In this document: piece by piece, positions 1 through 6,730 of the stretch
How positions within the stretch are numbered: the first letter of the stretch is position 1
Layout of the letters: each line of letters opens with the position of its first letter
From: Bathymodiolus thermophilus thioautotrophic gill symbiont
GTDB taxonomy: Bacteria; Pseudomonadota; Gammaproteobacteria; PS1; Pseudothioglobaceae
Direction: 5' to 3'
Length of the DNA: 64,000 nucleotides
NCBI RefSeq assembly: GCF_003711265.1
Contig: NZ_CP024634.1
Location: 2,768,686 to 2,832,685 of the forward strand
Notes under the pieces: generated by a model
What the model was told of the DNA's origin: nothing
Database searches by the model: none
What the model saw: the letters and a program-made list of their open reading frames with translations, nothing else
Made by a program: the position numbers and the translations under genes

Positions 1-52
1 TTTATTTCAAATAATGCCATTTTACTTCCTATTTCTTATGATAATGTCAGTA

Positions 53-151
53 ATAACTGGAATTTTGGAGTGGCGTTTGAACTGTGCTAGGGCTTTTTAG
101 CACAACTCAAACACCGCGGAAAAATGTCCGTGTTGATTGCTTTTGTTATGT
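53..151 (-). other. Possible attC recombination site (cassette array, leftmost)
   Basis: The right end carries GTTATGT, read on the minus strand as ACATAAC. The interior forms a strong imperfect hairpin: GGCGTTTGAACTGTGCTA pairs with TAGCACAACTCAAACACC around a GGGCTTTT loop. The left core is degenerate (near TAATAAC at 51-56). Length and imperfect pairing resemble the long attC sites of chromosomal integrons. Both core boxes deviate from the GTTRRRY/RYYYAAC consensus, so this is a tentative call supported mainly by the array to its right. Confidence 0.4.
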
Positions 152-226
152 GTTTTTTCTTATTATATCTTTAATAGCTTAGGTGGCTTTATGAGTCATT
201 GTCACCTGCTGGCATTCATTTTTTTC
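152..226 (-). other. Cassette body with no recognisable gene
   Basis: This 75-base stretch lies between two attC-like sites. On the minus strand it encodes only start-to-stop peptides of five or six residues. It contains AGGTGAC...GCCACCT inverted arms around an ATGAGTCAT palindrome. If both flanking sites are real it is a gene-less cassette of the kind known from chromosomal integrons. No function can be assigned. Confidence 0.35.
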
Positions 227-303
227 AATTAACCCAGTTTGCAACTTTAAAGGGTGGCATTCCCTTTAACTTTGACTCCTTATTTTGGAATAATTTGTTA
301 GAA
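227..303 (-). other. attC-like site after the lipoprotein cassette
   Basis: Read leftward from the end of the 178-residue lipoprotein gene, the site opens with TTCTAAC (complement of GTTAGAA at 297-303) and closes with GTTAATT. Its interior hairpin is nearly perfect: CAAAGTTAAAGGG pairs with CCCTTTAAAGTTG around a short loop. Core boxes are close to consensus but not exact. Position just behind a gene stop and the hairpin geometry fit an integron recombination site. Confidence 0.55.
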
Positions 304-310
304 TATTTTT

Positions 311-847
311 TCACTTTATTTTCACAAACCTAACATGTTGAACAGTATATATGGCAAATGGAATAATAAGAATAGCGATGCCTATGGCGGCGCCACTATT
401 AACATATTTGCCATTTCCTAATGTATCTATTCCTACAGTAATATCGTGATATTCTATCCCAATCGCAATATCATTTATTATTGAAAATCCACTTCTTAAA
501 TTAATCTTTCCAGAGTCAATATTAAAATCTTTGCCTTTTATGAAAATTTGCTTCTTTACTATGGATTGACCTTGCATAGCCTCTACTTGCAATTCATTTG
601 AGTTTAAAGCCTTAATAACAATTTCGCTAATCAATTTATGGTTAAGTAGCCTATCATTAGCCCAAACAACTCTAGACAAATGCACACCTATTTCGTCCCC
701 AGTATCACCTTTGTTAAGATAAGTACCGTTTAAATCTTCAATTTTTCTTATTTTCTGAAAATCTTTATTGTTTATCGGTGCAGTAAAACATCCGGCAATA
801 CTTACAATAAATATTATGGCTATAAATTTAATAAACTTATTTTTCAT
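311..847 (-). CDS. Cassette-encoded lipoprotein of unknown function
   Basis: This is a 178-residue protein with a lipoprotein signal: a basic start, a hydrophobic stretch and the lipobox IAGC with the lipidated cysteine at residue 20. It should be anchored to a membrane on the periplasmic side. A second hydrophobic segment (about residues 148-168) near the C-terminus may be a membrane helix. I do not recognise a family. The stop codon lies a few bases before an attC-like site, and another attC-like site lies upstream, so the gene is a mobile integron cassette. It has no obvious promoter and was probably transcribed from elsewhere in the array. Lipoprotein call good, function unknown. Confidence 0.75.
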   Translation of the reverse strand: MKNKFIKFIAIIFIVSIAGCFTAPINNKDFQKIRKIEDLNGTYLNKGDTGDEIGVHLSRVVWANDRLLNHKLISEIVIKALNSNELQVEAMQGQSIVKKQIFIKGKDFNIDSGKINLRSGFSIINDIAIGIEYHDITVGIDTLGNGKYVNSGAAIGIAILIIPFAIYTVQHVRFVKIK

Positions 848-853
848 TTTGTG

Positions 854-949
854 TTCTAATGCTTAAAGGTAGTAACAGTTTAAAGGGATGCGTTTTTGCG
901 CAAGCAAAAAGGGGTGCTTTGAACTGTCCACTAGATTTTTTTGTTAGGC
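854..949 (-). other. attC site behind the DUF2703 cassette
   Basis: On the minus strand the site begins with GCCTAAC, whose TAA is the stop codon of the upstream gene, an arrangement typical of integron cassettes. It ends with a degenerate core (ATTAGAA). The interior is a long imperfect stem: CAGTTCAAAGCACCCC with TTTTTGC pairs to GCAAAAA and GCATCCCTTTAAACTG. The bulged, mismatched stem is what single-strand attC recombination requires. Confidence 0.7.
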
Positions 950-1342
950 AACTTTTCCACAGCATTGAGTAATTACACATGCTGTTTGGCGTATAAGGGA
1001 CGAAGGAATTTCTTCATATATATTTCCATCAAACTCAACAGTGCGACAAGATGTTGATGAATCACCTGTAAACTCACAACATGATTGACAATGACTTTCT
1101 GATGCTTTTGCTTCTGGCAAAATATCCTCAATTGCCTTGCCATTAAATAGGATTATGTTTGATTCTGGTATTTCATGCTCAGATAATTTTGTTTCTTTAA
1201 ATTTTACTTCCCATCCACATGGTTCGCATTCCACAGCAAGTTTTTCGATGACCTCTTGAAGTGCCTCTCCAGTATCTGAGCAACGGATACAAGTATTACC
1301 AGATTTTTCTAGGTGCTTCCATTCAATTTCAAGTCTATTCAT
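944..1342 (-). CDS. DUF2703-family protein (cassette)
   Basis: The 132-residue product opens with MNRLEIEWKHLEKSGNTC and contains the blocks CIRCSDTG, EVKFKETKLSEHEIPESN and RTVEFDGNIYEEIP, which match my recollection of the DUF2703 family. It is cysteine-rich (CIRC, CQSCC and a C-terminal CC), suggesting metal or thiol chemistry. The family is often seen near metal or arsenic genes, but nothing here proves that role. I chose the ATG at 1342 because GGGGGA lies five bases upstream; a TTG four codons earlier overlaps that ribosome site. The TAA stop sits inside the attC core GCCTAAC, so this is an integron cassette gene. Confidence 0.8.
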   Translation of the reverse strand: MNRLEIEWKHLEKSGNTCIRCSDTGEALQEVIEKLAVECEPCGWEVKFKETKLSEHEIPESNIILFNGKAIEDILPEAKASESHCQSCCEFTGDSSTSCRTVEFDGNIYEEIPSSLIRQTACVITQCCGKVA

Positions 1343-1369
1343 TTTTTCCCCCAATGATTACTTATGATT

Positions 1370-1497
1370 GCCCAACAACGGTCTTGAGAGGCGGGACGAT
1401 TTAACAACTTGATAGTTTGGTTCTTTAGTTTTCTTTATGCGACACTTAAAAGCCAAAAAAATCCACAGTGTAACCGTGCTCCTCTCCTGATAATTAT
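1370..1497 (-). other. Degenerate attC site behind the methyltransferase cassette
   Basis: The left end carries GCCCAAC (minus strand GTTGGGC), an exact right-hand core, 28 bases upstream of the DUF2703 start. The other core is not recognisable. The interior has GAGAGG and CCTCTC arms close to its ends. It is probably an aged or unusual site. Confidence 0.45.
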
Positions 1498-1502
1498 TAT
1501 CT

Positions 1503-2078
1503 TTACTTTTTAGTGCAAATTATAATACCTGTTGACCAATTTAATTTTACACAATTAAAATCTTCTCTATTTTCTAAATATTGAATTAAATTATCAGCCT
1601 TAATATTATGACCTTCAGGCCAATTTTCTTGTGGCAGCATATCATCAATTAAATATATTCCCCCGCCTTTTAATAAATTTAATAGCTCTTCAAGATAATT
1701 ATATTTTCCTGGCCAAGTATCTGCAAATATAAAATCTATTGAATTTGGCTCTGTTCTTAAAATCAAATCTTCACCATTTTCAATAAAAAACTCTACTCTT
1801 TTATCATCTTGCAAATATTGCTTTGCAATATTGACTAAGTTTTCATCATTATCTACAGTTTGTAATGTTGAATTATTATCCATACCAGCTAATAACCATA
1901 CAGTGGATAGCCCACTCCCTGTTCCCAGTTCTAATATTTTACTATTTGGTTTTGATGCAACCAAAGTGGTTAATAACGAACCTAATTTATCATCTGATAA
2001 TTGATCAAATCCTGCTTGTTTTGTTTGTTGCATTATTTCATAAAAATATTTTGGATATTTTGTCACCTTGTCTTGCAT
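1503..2078 (-). CDS. Class I SAM-dependent O-methyltransferase-like protein (cassette)
   Basis: This 191-residue protein should methylate a small substrate using S-adenosylmethionine. The binding loop KILELGTGSGLST (about residues 46-58) is motif I, followed by the acidic residue of LQTVDNDE, DFIFADTW and GGGIYLIDDML as later motifs of the O-methyltransferase/Methyltransf_24 fold. No signal peptide or membrane segment is present, so it is cytoplasmic. It lies between two attC-like sites and reads leftward like its neighbours, which makes it a cassette gene. The substrate cannot be read from the sequence. Confidence 0.8.
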   Translation of the reverse strand: MQDKVTKYPKYFYEIMQQTKQAGFDQLSDDKLGSLLTTLVASKPNSKILELGTGSGLSTVWLLAGMDNNSTLQTVDNDENLVNIAKQYLQDDKRVEFFIENGEDLILRTEPNSIDFIFADTWPGKYNYLEELLNLLKGGGIYLIDDMLPQENWPEGHNIKADNLIQYLENREDFNCVKLNWSTGIIICTKK

Positions 2079-2096
2079 GTTTATTTTTCCCTTTTA

Positions 2097-2187
2097 AGAT
2101 AACGCTTTGCACAATCTGACAGTTTTACAAATCGTAACATAGTGAAGTAGCGTATAAAGCCAGTCAGAGTTTATGCGCTTATTAGTC
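2097..2187 (-). other. attC-like site behind the GyrI-like cassette
   Basis: On the minus strand the site runs from GACTAAT to GTTATCT, both near-consensus cores. Arms GCGCATAAACTCTGAC and GTCAGATTGTGCAAAGC pair imperfectly. It starts nine bases after the stop of the GyrI-like gene. Length (91 bases) and layout are those of an integron attC. Confidence 0.55.
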
Positions 2188-2193
2188 CGTCGG

Positions 2194-2655
2194 CTACAAT
2201 AATGGTAGATAAACATCTGTAATCATGTCTTGTTCTTGAATGTCTTTGCCTACATTTACATAGTGAAAAAACACAGGGTAATCGCGTAGTTTCTCACCAC
2301 TTTGAGGTAGCCATTGCTCATATAGATAAGCCACTGCTGTAACATTATTTCTTGAACCTATGTGGCGTATCACAGCGCAACGACCTGCAGGGATTACTTT
2401 ATTTATAACTCCTTGAGAATTTGGTGGAACATCTCGATTTGTAGAAATGCAAAGATCTACCCGATATTCATCAGGAGGCGTAGTTTCAGGGTTATTGTAA
2501 TGAACACCATAACTTTTATGCTTTTCAGGTGGCAATTTATTTTCAATACGCCATGCAATTAACTTTTTAATTGATTCATGCTTAAGCACAGGTGAGCCAT
2601 GATGTTCTAAAACAGCTACTTTTGTTGCTGGAAAATTAACGATTTTTACCTCCAT
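2194..2655 (-). CDS. GyrI-like small-molecule-binding protein (cassette)
   Basis: The 153-residue stand-alone domain resembles the GyrI-like/AraC effector-binding family (SbmC fold). Landmarks are FPATKVAVLEHHGSP near the N-terminus, YGVHYNNPETTPPDEYRVDLCIS in the middle, the IPAGRCAVIRHIGS strand, and the C-terminal DYPVFFHYVN segment. Family members bind hydrophobic or cationic small molecules, and some bind DNA gyrase. There is no DNA-binding domain here. A strong AGGAGG lies nine bases before the ATG at 2655. The gene sits between attC sites 2097-2187 and 2688-2744, so it is a cassette. The ligand is unknown. Confidence 0.82.
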   Translation of the reverse strand: MEVKIVNFPATKVAVLEHHGSPVLKHESIKKLIAWRIENKLPPEKHKSYGVHYNNPETTPPDEYRVDLCISTNRDVPPNSQGVINKVIPAGRCAVIRHIGSRNNVTAVAYLYEQWLPQSGEKLRDYPVFFHYVNVGKDIQEQDMITDVYLPLL

Positions 2656-2687
2656 TTATTTAAACCTCCTGATGATTTATTGTATTG

Positions 2688-2744
2688 GTCTAACACTTGA
2701 ATTCAGCCGACGCATTGGCGGTCGGCTGGAATGATTTGTTAGGT
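2688..2744 (-). other. attC site (canonical, 57 bases)
   Basis: Minus-strand cores are ACCTAAC and GTTAGAC, both fitting RYYYAAC/GTTRRRY. The interior stem pairs CCAGCCGACCGCC with GGCGGTCGGCTGG-like bases, leaving a short loop and the usual unpaired bases beside each core. It is nearly identical to the site at 5014-5070. Confidence 0.8.
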
Positions 2745-2810
2745 GCTTTTACAACCATAAGTTATTGTTTTTAAATATAATTTACTAAATAAAAGGGTGG
2801 CGCCCCCTTG
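2693..2810. repeat. Direct repeat shared with 5019-5136 (attC plus cassette tail)
   Basis: The attC site and the following untranslated tail of the DUF4238 cassette recur at 5019-5136 with only scattered differences, for example GGTGGCGCCCCC here against GGTAGCGTCCCCC there. The duplicated stretch stops where the truncated chromosomal gene begins at about 5135. This shows that two related cassettes once existed, one now reduced to its tail. Confidence 0.85.
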
Positions 2811-2850
2811 TTTCTTATTACCCCCCCTTATTCACTAGTGCATGCGATTA

Positions 2851-3795
2851 TTAGGGTTTCATACATTGGAAAAATTCATTTCCGCTTCGTATTTCACCAT
2901 TTTCCCATCTGAATTTAAATTTTGTTTTTGGTGCATATATTTGCTTACAACTAAACGTTAAAAGTTTTGAATTAAGTGCGGCGATAAGCTCTACATTTCC
3001 TTTCAACACCCTCTCTTTAATATCAAACTCACCTATAAGGCCTAAGTTTTTTGAAACTGGAAAATACACTTGTGTTTCATTCATTCCGTAGCCTGGACTA
3101 TTTCTACAGAATAGCGGAATTTTATCTGGTTCTTTCCATACAAGATTTACAGGATTATTTGTTGTTATAAACGGCCCAGTTTCATCGGTGCTTTTGACTA
3201 ACAACCAATTTCTTGCGTGCAATAAAGGCAAGATTGCCTCCACACCAACAAATTCCATTCTGATATGATGCTCTCTAGACACCGTTATTGCGTATTTTTT
3301 ACTTTCATGGAATTTCCTTACTTCCTCATAAGATACATTTTCATTTATATCTTCTCCACTTTCTTTAACTTGTTTAATTTGCGATTCCCAACACTCTTTT
3401 GTGGCTAATGAAAGACCCATGATTTGATCGACAATTTTTGCCAGAGAGACTCCCCAATGTTCACGCATTTCTGGTGAACGAACAGCCAACAAAGCTATTA
3501 AATTAAGGATTAAATCTTTTGTATCACCTTCAAATTCATGTGTTTCTTCTAACTTACGAAGTGCGGACGCTGCTTTACCTTCAAATGTAGCAAGAGATTT
3601 TTCAATCTCATTCTGATCTCTTCCTTTGATATCAATACGATTAAAATCTCGTATACCTCCAACATTTCTCGGTATTGTTTCAAATATTTTTTTACCTCTT
3701 AAATCAAATACCTGGAGTTTAGATTTTTTAGAGCCACCTTTCGTAAAGCCCTTCAAGTAGCATTGTGAGAGATAATGATGATGTCTTGCTGTCAT
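2851..3795 (-). CDS. DUF4238 domain protein (cassette)
   Basis: The 314-residue product starts MTARHHHYLSQCYLKGFT, the N-terminal signature of DUF4238 (HH-Y-P/S-Q-F/C-YL-x-GF). Later blocks include FITTNNPVNLVWKEP and VYFPVSKNLGLIGEF. It has no signal peptide or membrane helix. Members of this family are common in integron cassettes and genomic islands and are sometimes linked with defence, but no activity is established to my knowledge. The start lies six bases from the attC core CCCTAAC at 3802-3808, and the stop is followed by about 105 untranslated bases and then the attC at 2688-2744. Confidence 0.8.
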   Translation of the reverse strand: MTARHHHYLSQCYLKGFTKGGSKKSKLQVFDLRGKKIFETIPRNVGGIRDFNRIDIKGRDQNEIEKSLATFEGKAASALRKLEETHEFEGDTKDLILNLIALLAVRSPEMREHWGVSLAKIVDQIMGLSLATKECWESQIKQVKESGEDINENVSYEEVRKFHESKKYAITVSREHHIRMEFVGVEAILPLLHARNWLLVKSTDETGPFITTNNPVNLVWKEPDKIPLFCRNSPGYGMNETQVYFPVSKNLGLIGEFDIKERVLKGNVELIAALNSKLLTFSCKQIYAPKTKFKFRWENGEIRSGNEFFQCMKP

Positions 3796-3801
3796 TTAAT
3801 T

Positions 3802-3867
3802 CCCTAACGCTCACCAAACCGAAAAGTTTCGTGACTTTTTGGGTCTGCGTGCAACTTTTTGTTAGGC
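3802..3867 (-). other. attC site behind the Abi_C cassette (canonical)
   Basis: On the minus strand it reads GCCTAAC ... GTTAGGG, both exact cores. The TAA in the first core is the stop codon of the 268-residue gene. Between them, GTTGCACGCAGACCC and the AAAAAGTCACGAAACTTTT hairpin form the imperfect stem. At 66 bases this is the clearest attC in the window. Confidence 0.85.
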
Positions 3868-4668
3868 ATTTGTATGCCACCGCTCTAGTATAAATACTAC
3901 AAGAGTATGGGAAGCATTTACTGCTAGTCTTGCTTCTGATACTTTTATTGTTGGTGGTGATTTGCCTCGACCATGTGCAGAGCCAATATGTGTTCTAAAT
4001 GCACCTATTCCATCTACTACTGATGATAAGCCTCTAACAATACCGTTTTGGTCATCAGCTAAGAGACCATTAGAGTTAAGTTTTAAATGTTGTTTTACAG
4101 CCTTCCAAAGGGGAACAACAGTTTGTGTATTTGGCATTGTTAGCTCAAATGACTCAATATATATTTTGCAAAGTGCCTCTATAATTGAACAAGCAGCAGT
4201 AATTGATGCGTGTGGATCTCTGTCGATGTTCTTTAAGGCTCTTTCAAATTCTTTGTCTATTGATACAAGATCGCCAGACTTCAGAAAATCTATAAGTGTT
4301 TTAGTTGTAGGGTTTGCACCAGCCAATACAACTTGACCATTTATTTGGTAACTAAGTTGATTTTTAACTAAGGCTTTTATTATGCGGTCTTGACCTTTTT
4401 TTACATCTTTTTGGACGCCAAAAGAGCTTGGTTCCATTTCCATGTAGTCTTGGATGACTTCACCAAGAATTAATAACCCGTCAACTGAGGCATCGTTGTT
4501 ACATCGCTTTAACCAGTCGCTACATTTTTTTTCACAGTTTCCAGCAGGCGCATCACCAGGTGCACCTGACTCCATGAACAAAGTATCAAGTTCGGAATGT
4601 TTGTAGTAATGAGCAGCTATTACCGATGAAACCGCTCCAATTACTGAGTTTGGAACATCTCTATTCAT
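3862..4668 (-). CDS. Abortive-infection C-terminal (Abi_C) domain protein (cassette)
   Basis: This 268-residue cytoplasmic protein carries, in about residues 150-265, the pattern of the Abi_C domain: ASITAACSIIEALCKIYIES, then LSSVVDGIGAFRTHIGSAHGRGK, then ARLAVNASHTLVVFILERW. The N-terminal part includes APGDAPAGNCEKKCSDWLKRCNND. Abi_C proteins are linked with abortive infection against phage, and the RTxxGSAHG block is a conserved helical, HEPN-like element. The stop codon lies in the attC core at 3861-3867, and a lone attC core lies just upstream (4681-4687), so it is a mobile integron cassette. A defence role is inferred from the family and is not shown here. Confidence 0.78.
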   Translation of the reverse strand: MNRDVPNSVIGAVSSVIAAHYYKHSELDTLFMESGAPGDAPAGNCEKKCSDWLKRCNNDASVDGLLILGEVIQDYMEMEPSSFGVQKDVKKGQDRIIKALVKNQLSYQINGQVVLAGANPTTKTLIDFLKSGDLVSIDKEFERALKNIDRDPHASITAACSIIEALCKIYIESFELTMPNTQTVVPLWKAVKQHLKLNSNGLLADDQNGIVRGLSSVVDGIGAFRTHIGSAHGRGKSPPTIKVSEARLAVNASHTLVVFILERWHTNA

Positions 4669-4680
4669 TTTATTTTTTAT

Positions 4681-4687
4681 TGCCTAA
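4681..4687 (-). other. Orphan attC core (rest of site lost)
   Basis: GCCTAAC here reads GTTAGGC on the minus strand, the right-hand core of an attC for the preceding cassette. No partner core follows to the right; a palindrome (4728-4756) and a truncated gene lie there instead. The site therefore appears broken. Confidence 0.5.
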
Positions 4688-4727
4688 CTATTTATTAACA
4701 TCGCTATTATACACACATAATAATACT

Positions 4728-4756
4728 CTCGTTCCCACGCTGTGCGTGGGAACGAG
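4728..4756. repeat. Perfect palindrome CTCGTTCCCACGC/GCGTGGGAACGAG
   Basis: A 13-base perfect inverted repeat with a 3-base loop (TGT). From memory, the CGTTCCCACGC motif is a widespread palindromic repeat in gammaproteobacterial and sulfur-oxidiser genomes. Here it replaces the 3' end of a cassette gene and half an attC site. Confidence 0.75.
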
Positions 4757-4989
4757 GGCAAACATTTAATGTTGCTTCATTCTGAGAAGCAATTCCAGAT
4801 AAAACATTTAGCACATTTCCTGAATAGTCCTCATCTTCCCAAAACAAACTTCTTAACAGTTGCTCATGGCCTTTTATTAAACCAGAAAACCCTGTGAGTA
4901 AGTCTATTTCTTCCCAATCTTCGTGAGTAAAAATTTGAAATTATCCTCTCTCGTATTTTAGGTATTCTTTTCCCTGAATCTGAATTCAT
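4752..4989 (-). pseudogene. Broken cassette gene: frameshifted and 3'-truncated
   Basis: From the ATG at 4989 the minus strand encodes MNSDSGKRIPKIRERII, then a frame change near position 4935 leads into FQIFTHEDWEEIDLLTGFSG, KGHEQLLRSLFWEDEDYS and VLNVLSGIASQNEATLN. Both parts look like genuine protein, so a single frameshift has split one gene. The reading frame then runs into the palindrome at 4728-4756, losing its natural end. I cannot name the family. Lying between an attC (5014-5070) and an orphan core (4681-4687), it is a decayed integron cassette. Confidence 0.6.
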
Positions 4990-5013
4990 ATATTGTCCTA
5001 GTATATTGTGTGT

Positions 5014-5070
5014 TCATAACGCTTAAATTCAACCGATGCGTTAGCGGTTGGCTGGAATGATTTGTTAGGT
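5014..5070 (-). other. attC site, near-copy of the one at 2688-2744
   Basis: Minus-strand cores are ACCTAAC and GTTATGA, with a stem CCAGCCAACCGC pairing to GCGGTTGGCTGG. Both the site and 66 bases to its right match 2688-2810. It is the rightmost site of the array. Confidence 0.75.
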
Positions 5071-5136
5071 ACTTTTATAATCACAAGTTATTGTTTTTAA
5101 ATATAATTTACTAAATAAAAGGGTAGCGTCCCCCTA
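5019..5136. repeat. Second copy of the attC/cassette-tail repeat
   Basis: Matches 2693-2810. All that remains of a DUF4238-type cassette here is this tail. The adjoining sequence from 5135 is the interior of an unrelated rightward gene, so the repeat marks a deletion or recombination junction. Confidence 0.8.
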
Positions 5137-5461
5137 TCATACTTATCATAGAATTGTTAAAGTCATTCTTAGTGGTGTAAATAAGGATATTCTTACCACC
5201 GATTTAGATTTATACACTAAACTATATGCCACTAATGAGGATATTGCTAATAACGATATTACAACCAGTAGCTTTGATTGTCGCTCTTACTTAAGTGCTT
5301 CTGCGACAGGAGCCTGCAAAACTCAATACAATAAAGACAGTGCTCGAAATATTAATGAAAAAGTTCGTATTCGAGTGCGCGGCTATTATGCTAGCGATAC
5401 TGAAGATAAAACTGTGGAATTTAAAATTATTACCAGAACATCTAGGCATATTGCTTATTAA
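5135..5461 (+). pseudogene. 3' remnant of a secreted-protein gene cut by the cassette array
   Basis: An open frame without a start codon begins at the array junction and runs to TAA at 5459-5461. It encodes about 108 residues, including VKVILSGVNKDILTTDLDLY, then DCRSYLSASATGACKTQYN and VRIRVRGYYASDTEDKTVEF. The strand-rich pattern with two cysteines resembles a C-terminal extracellular beta domain, for example the pre-peptidase domain of secreted serine proteases, but I cannot confirm that. Fifteen bases downstream begins a lipoprotein gene in the same direction, so the original gene probably led an operon. The 5' part and promoter are missing. Confidence 0.7.
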
Positions 5462-5475
5462 AAAGGAGAAAATAT

Positions 5476-6729
5476 ATGAAAACAACTGTTCAATTGATAA
5501 TAACAATTGCCACAATCAGCTTTCTTAGCGCCTGTGGCTCATCTAATGACGACGATGTCAAAACAGGGGTATTCAAAGACTCAGCCGTTAAGGGGTTGAG
5601 TTATAAAACCGCTACCCAAAGTGGCATAACCGATGAAAAAGGTACTTTTAAATACAAAGCAGGTGAAACTGTAACTTTTCAAATTGGGGAAATGAAAATT
5701 GGTAGTGCCAAAGGCAGGGGTATTCTTTTTCCAACGCATATTACTAATAACAAGGTAGAAGCTATAAAAGTTGCCCAAGTATTACAAACTTTGGATAAAG
5801 ATGGCAATCCAGATGAAGGCATTGATATTGCAGGGCAGTTTGATGTTAAATCCACCGAACACCATAATATACAAGATATAAACTTACAAACATTAATAGA
5901 CGATATTAAAACCGCTAACTCACTAACATTGGTTGAGGCTGACAAAGCTGAAAAACATATGGATTCCATTATATCTTCCGAAAGACATATAATTTCCCTT
6001 ATATCTCCCGAATATTATAATAATACTTTTGAGTCTTTATCTGATCAGAATGATATTGGCAATCAGATTAGTATTGAAGATAATCGCTTAAAACTTAGCC
6101 TACAAGACTCAGATAATATTTGGTTATTAGTAAAGAATGCAACGGAAGTTACCTCATTATCGGCAGATGTTGAGTTTGTTCCTAAAGCTAAAATACTACA
6201 TTTAGGGTTGCTCATGGAATTAATTATTGATAAACACATTAGACGCTTTCACATTGTTATTGAACGCGGTGTTGCTCAATGCTTTTTGGATGTAACACCG
6301 TGTCCGAACACCGTTCATGATTATATAATGATTACTCACGGGGGATCGCCTTATGTAGCAGAGACATTAGACGAAAGTATTCTTTTGTATCGAAGTGAAG
6401 ATCGCCCCGAATCTGAATTGGAAAAGCATATGTTGCCATCGGATTCTTTTAAAGCTAACTTTACTATTGCATTTGATAAAGTAGCTAAAAAAGTTATTAT
6501 CAAATACGGTGATAAGCAAGGTTATTTTGACATGGGTGATTACTTTAGCAGCTTTACTCAGCAGATACAAGCTAAGTTCTTTATCAAAGCTCAAAGTATT
6601 AATGATAGCGAAGAATCAGTCTTTGTGGACAATGTTAAAGTCAACGGACAAGACTTTGATGATTTTTCTGCCCCAACGCTAGATAACACTAAATGGAAAA
6701 CAGGTAAGTTTTTTTATAGAGGATATTAA
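5476..6729 (+). CDS. Lipoprotein, 417 residues, function unknown
   Basis: AAGGAG precedes the ATG. The signal peptide ends in the lipobox LSAC with the lipidated cysteine at residue 20, followed by GSSNDDD; the acidic residues make retention or surface display uncertain. Residues about 30-75 (VFKDSAVKGLSYKTATQSG, GTFKYKAGETVTFQIG) match an N-terminal module that I recall from many gammaproteobacterial surface lipoproteins. The C-terminal half (about 190-417) ends FVDNVKVNGQDFDDFSAPTL, which looks like a jelly-roll binding domain. It lies one base before the next gene and behind the truncated gene, so the three probably formed an operon. No enzymatic motif seen. Confidence 0.75.
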   Translation: MKTTVQLIITIATISFLSACGSSNDDDVKTGVFKDSAVKGLSYKTATQSGITDEKGTFKYKAGETVTFQIGEMKIGSAKGRGILFPTHITNNKVEAIKVAQVLQTLDKDGNPDEGIDIAGQFDVKSTEHHNIQDINLQTLIDDIKTANSLTLVEADKAEKHMDSIISSERHIISLISPEYYNNTFESLSDQNDIGNQISIEDNRLKLSLQDSDNIWLLVKNATEVTSLSADVEFVPKAKILHLGLLMELIIDKHIRRFHIVIERGVAQCFLDVTPCPNTVHDYIMITHGGSPYVAETLDESILLYRSEDRPESELEKHMLPSDSFKANFTIAFDKVAKKVIIKYGDKQGYFDMGDYFSSFTQQIQAKFFIKAQSINDSEESVFVDNVKVNGQDFDDFSAPTLDNTKWKTGKFFYRGY

Positions 6730-6730
6730 A

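Noticed and set aside
3962..4336. 124-residue rightward frame opposite the Abi_C gene
   Set aside because: It is a shadow of the conserved Abi_C frame on the other strand.
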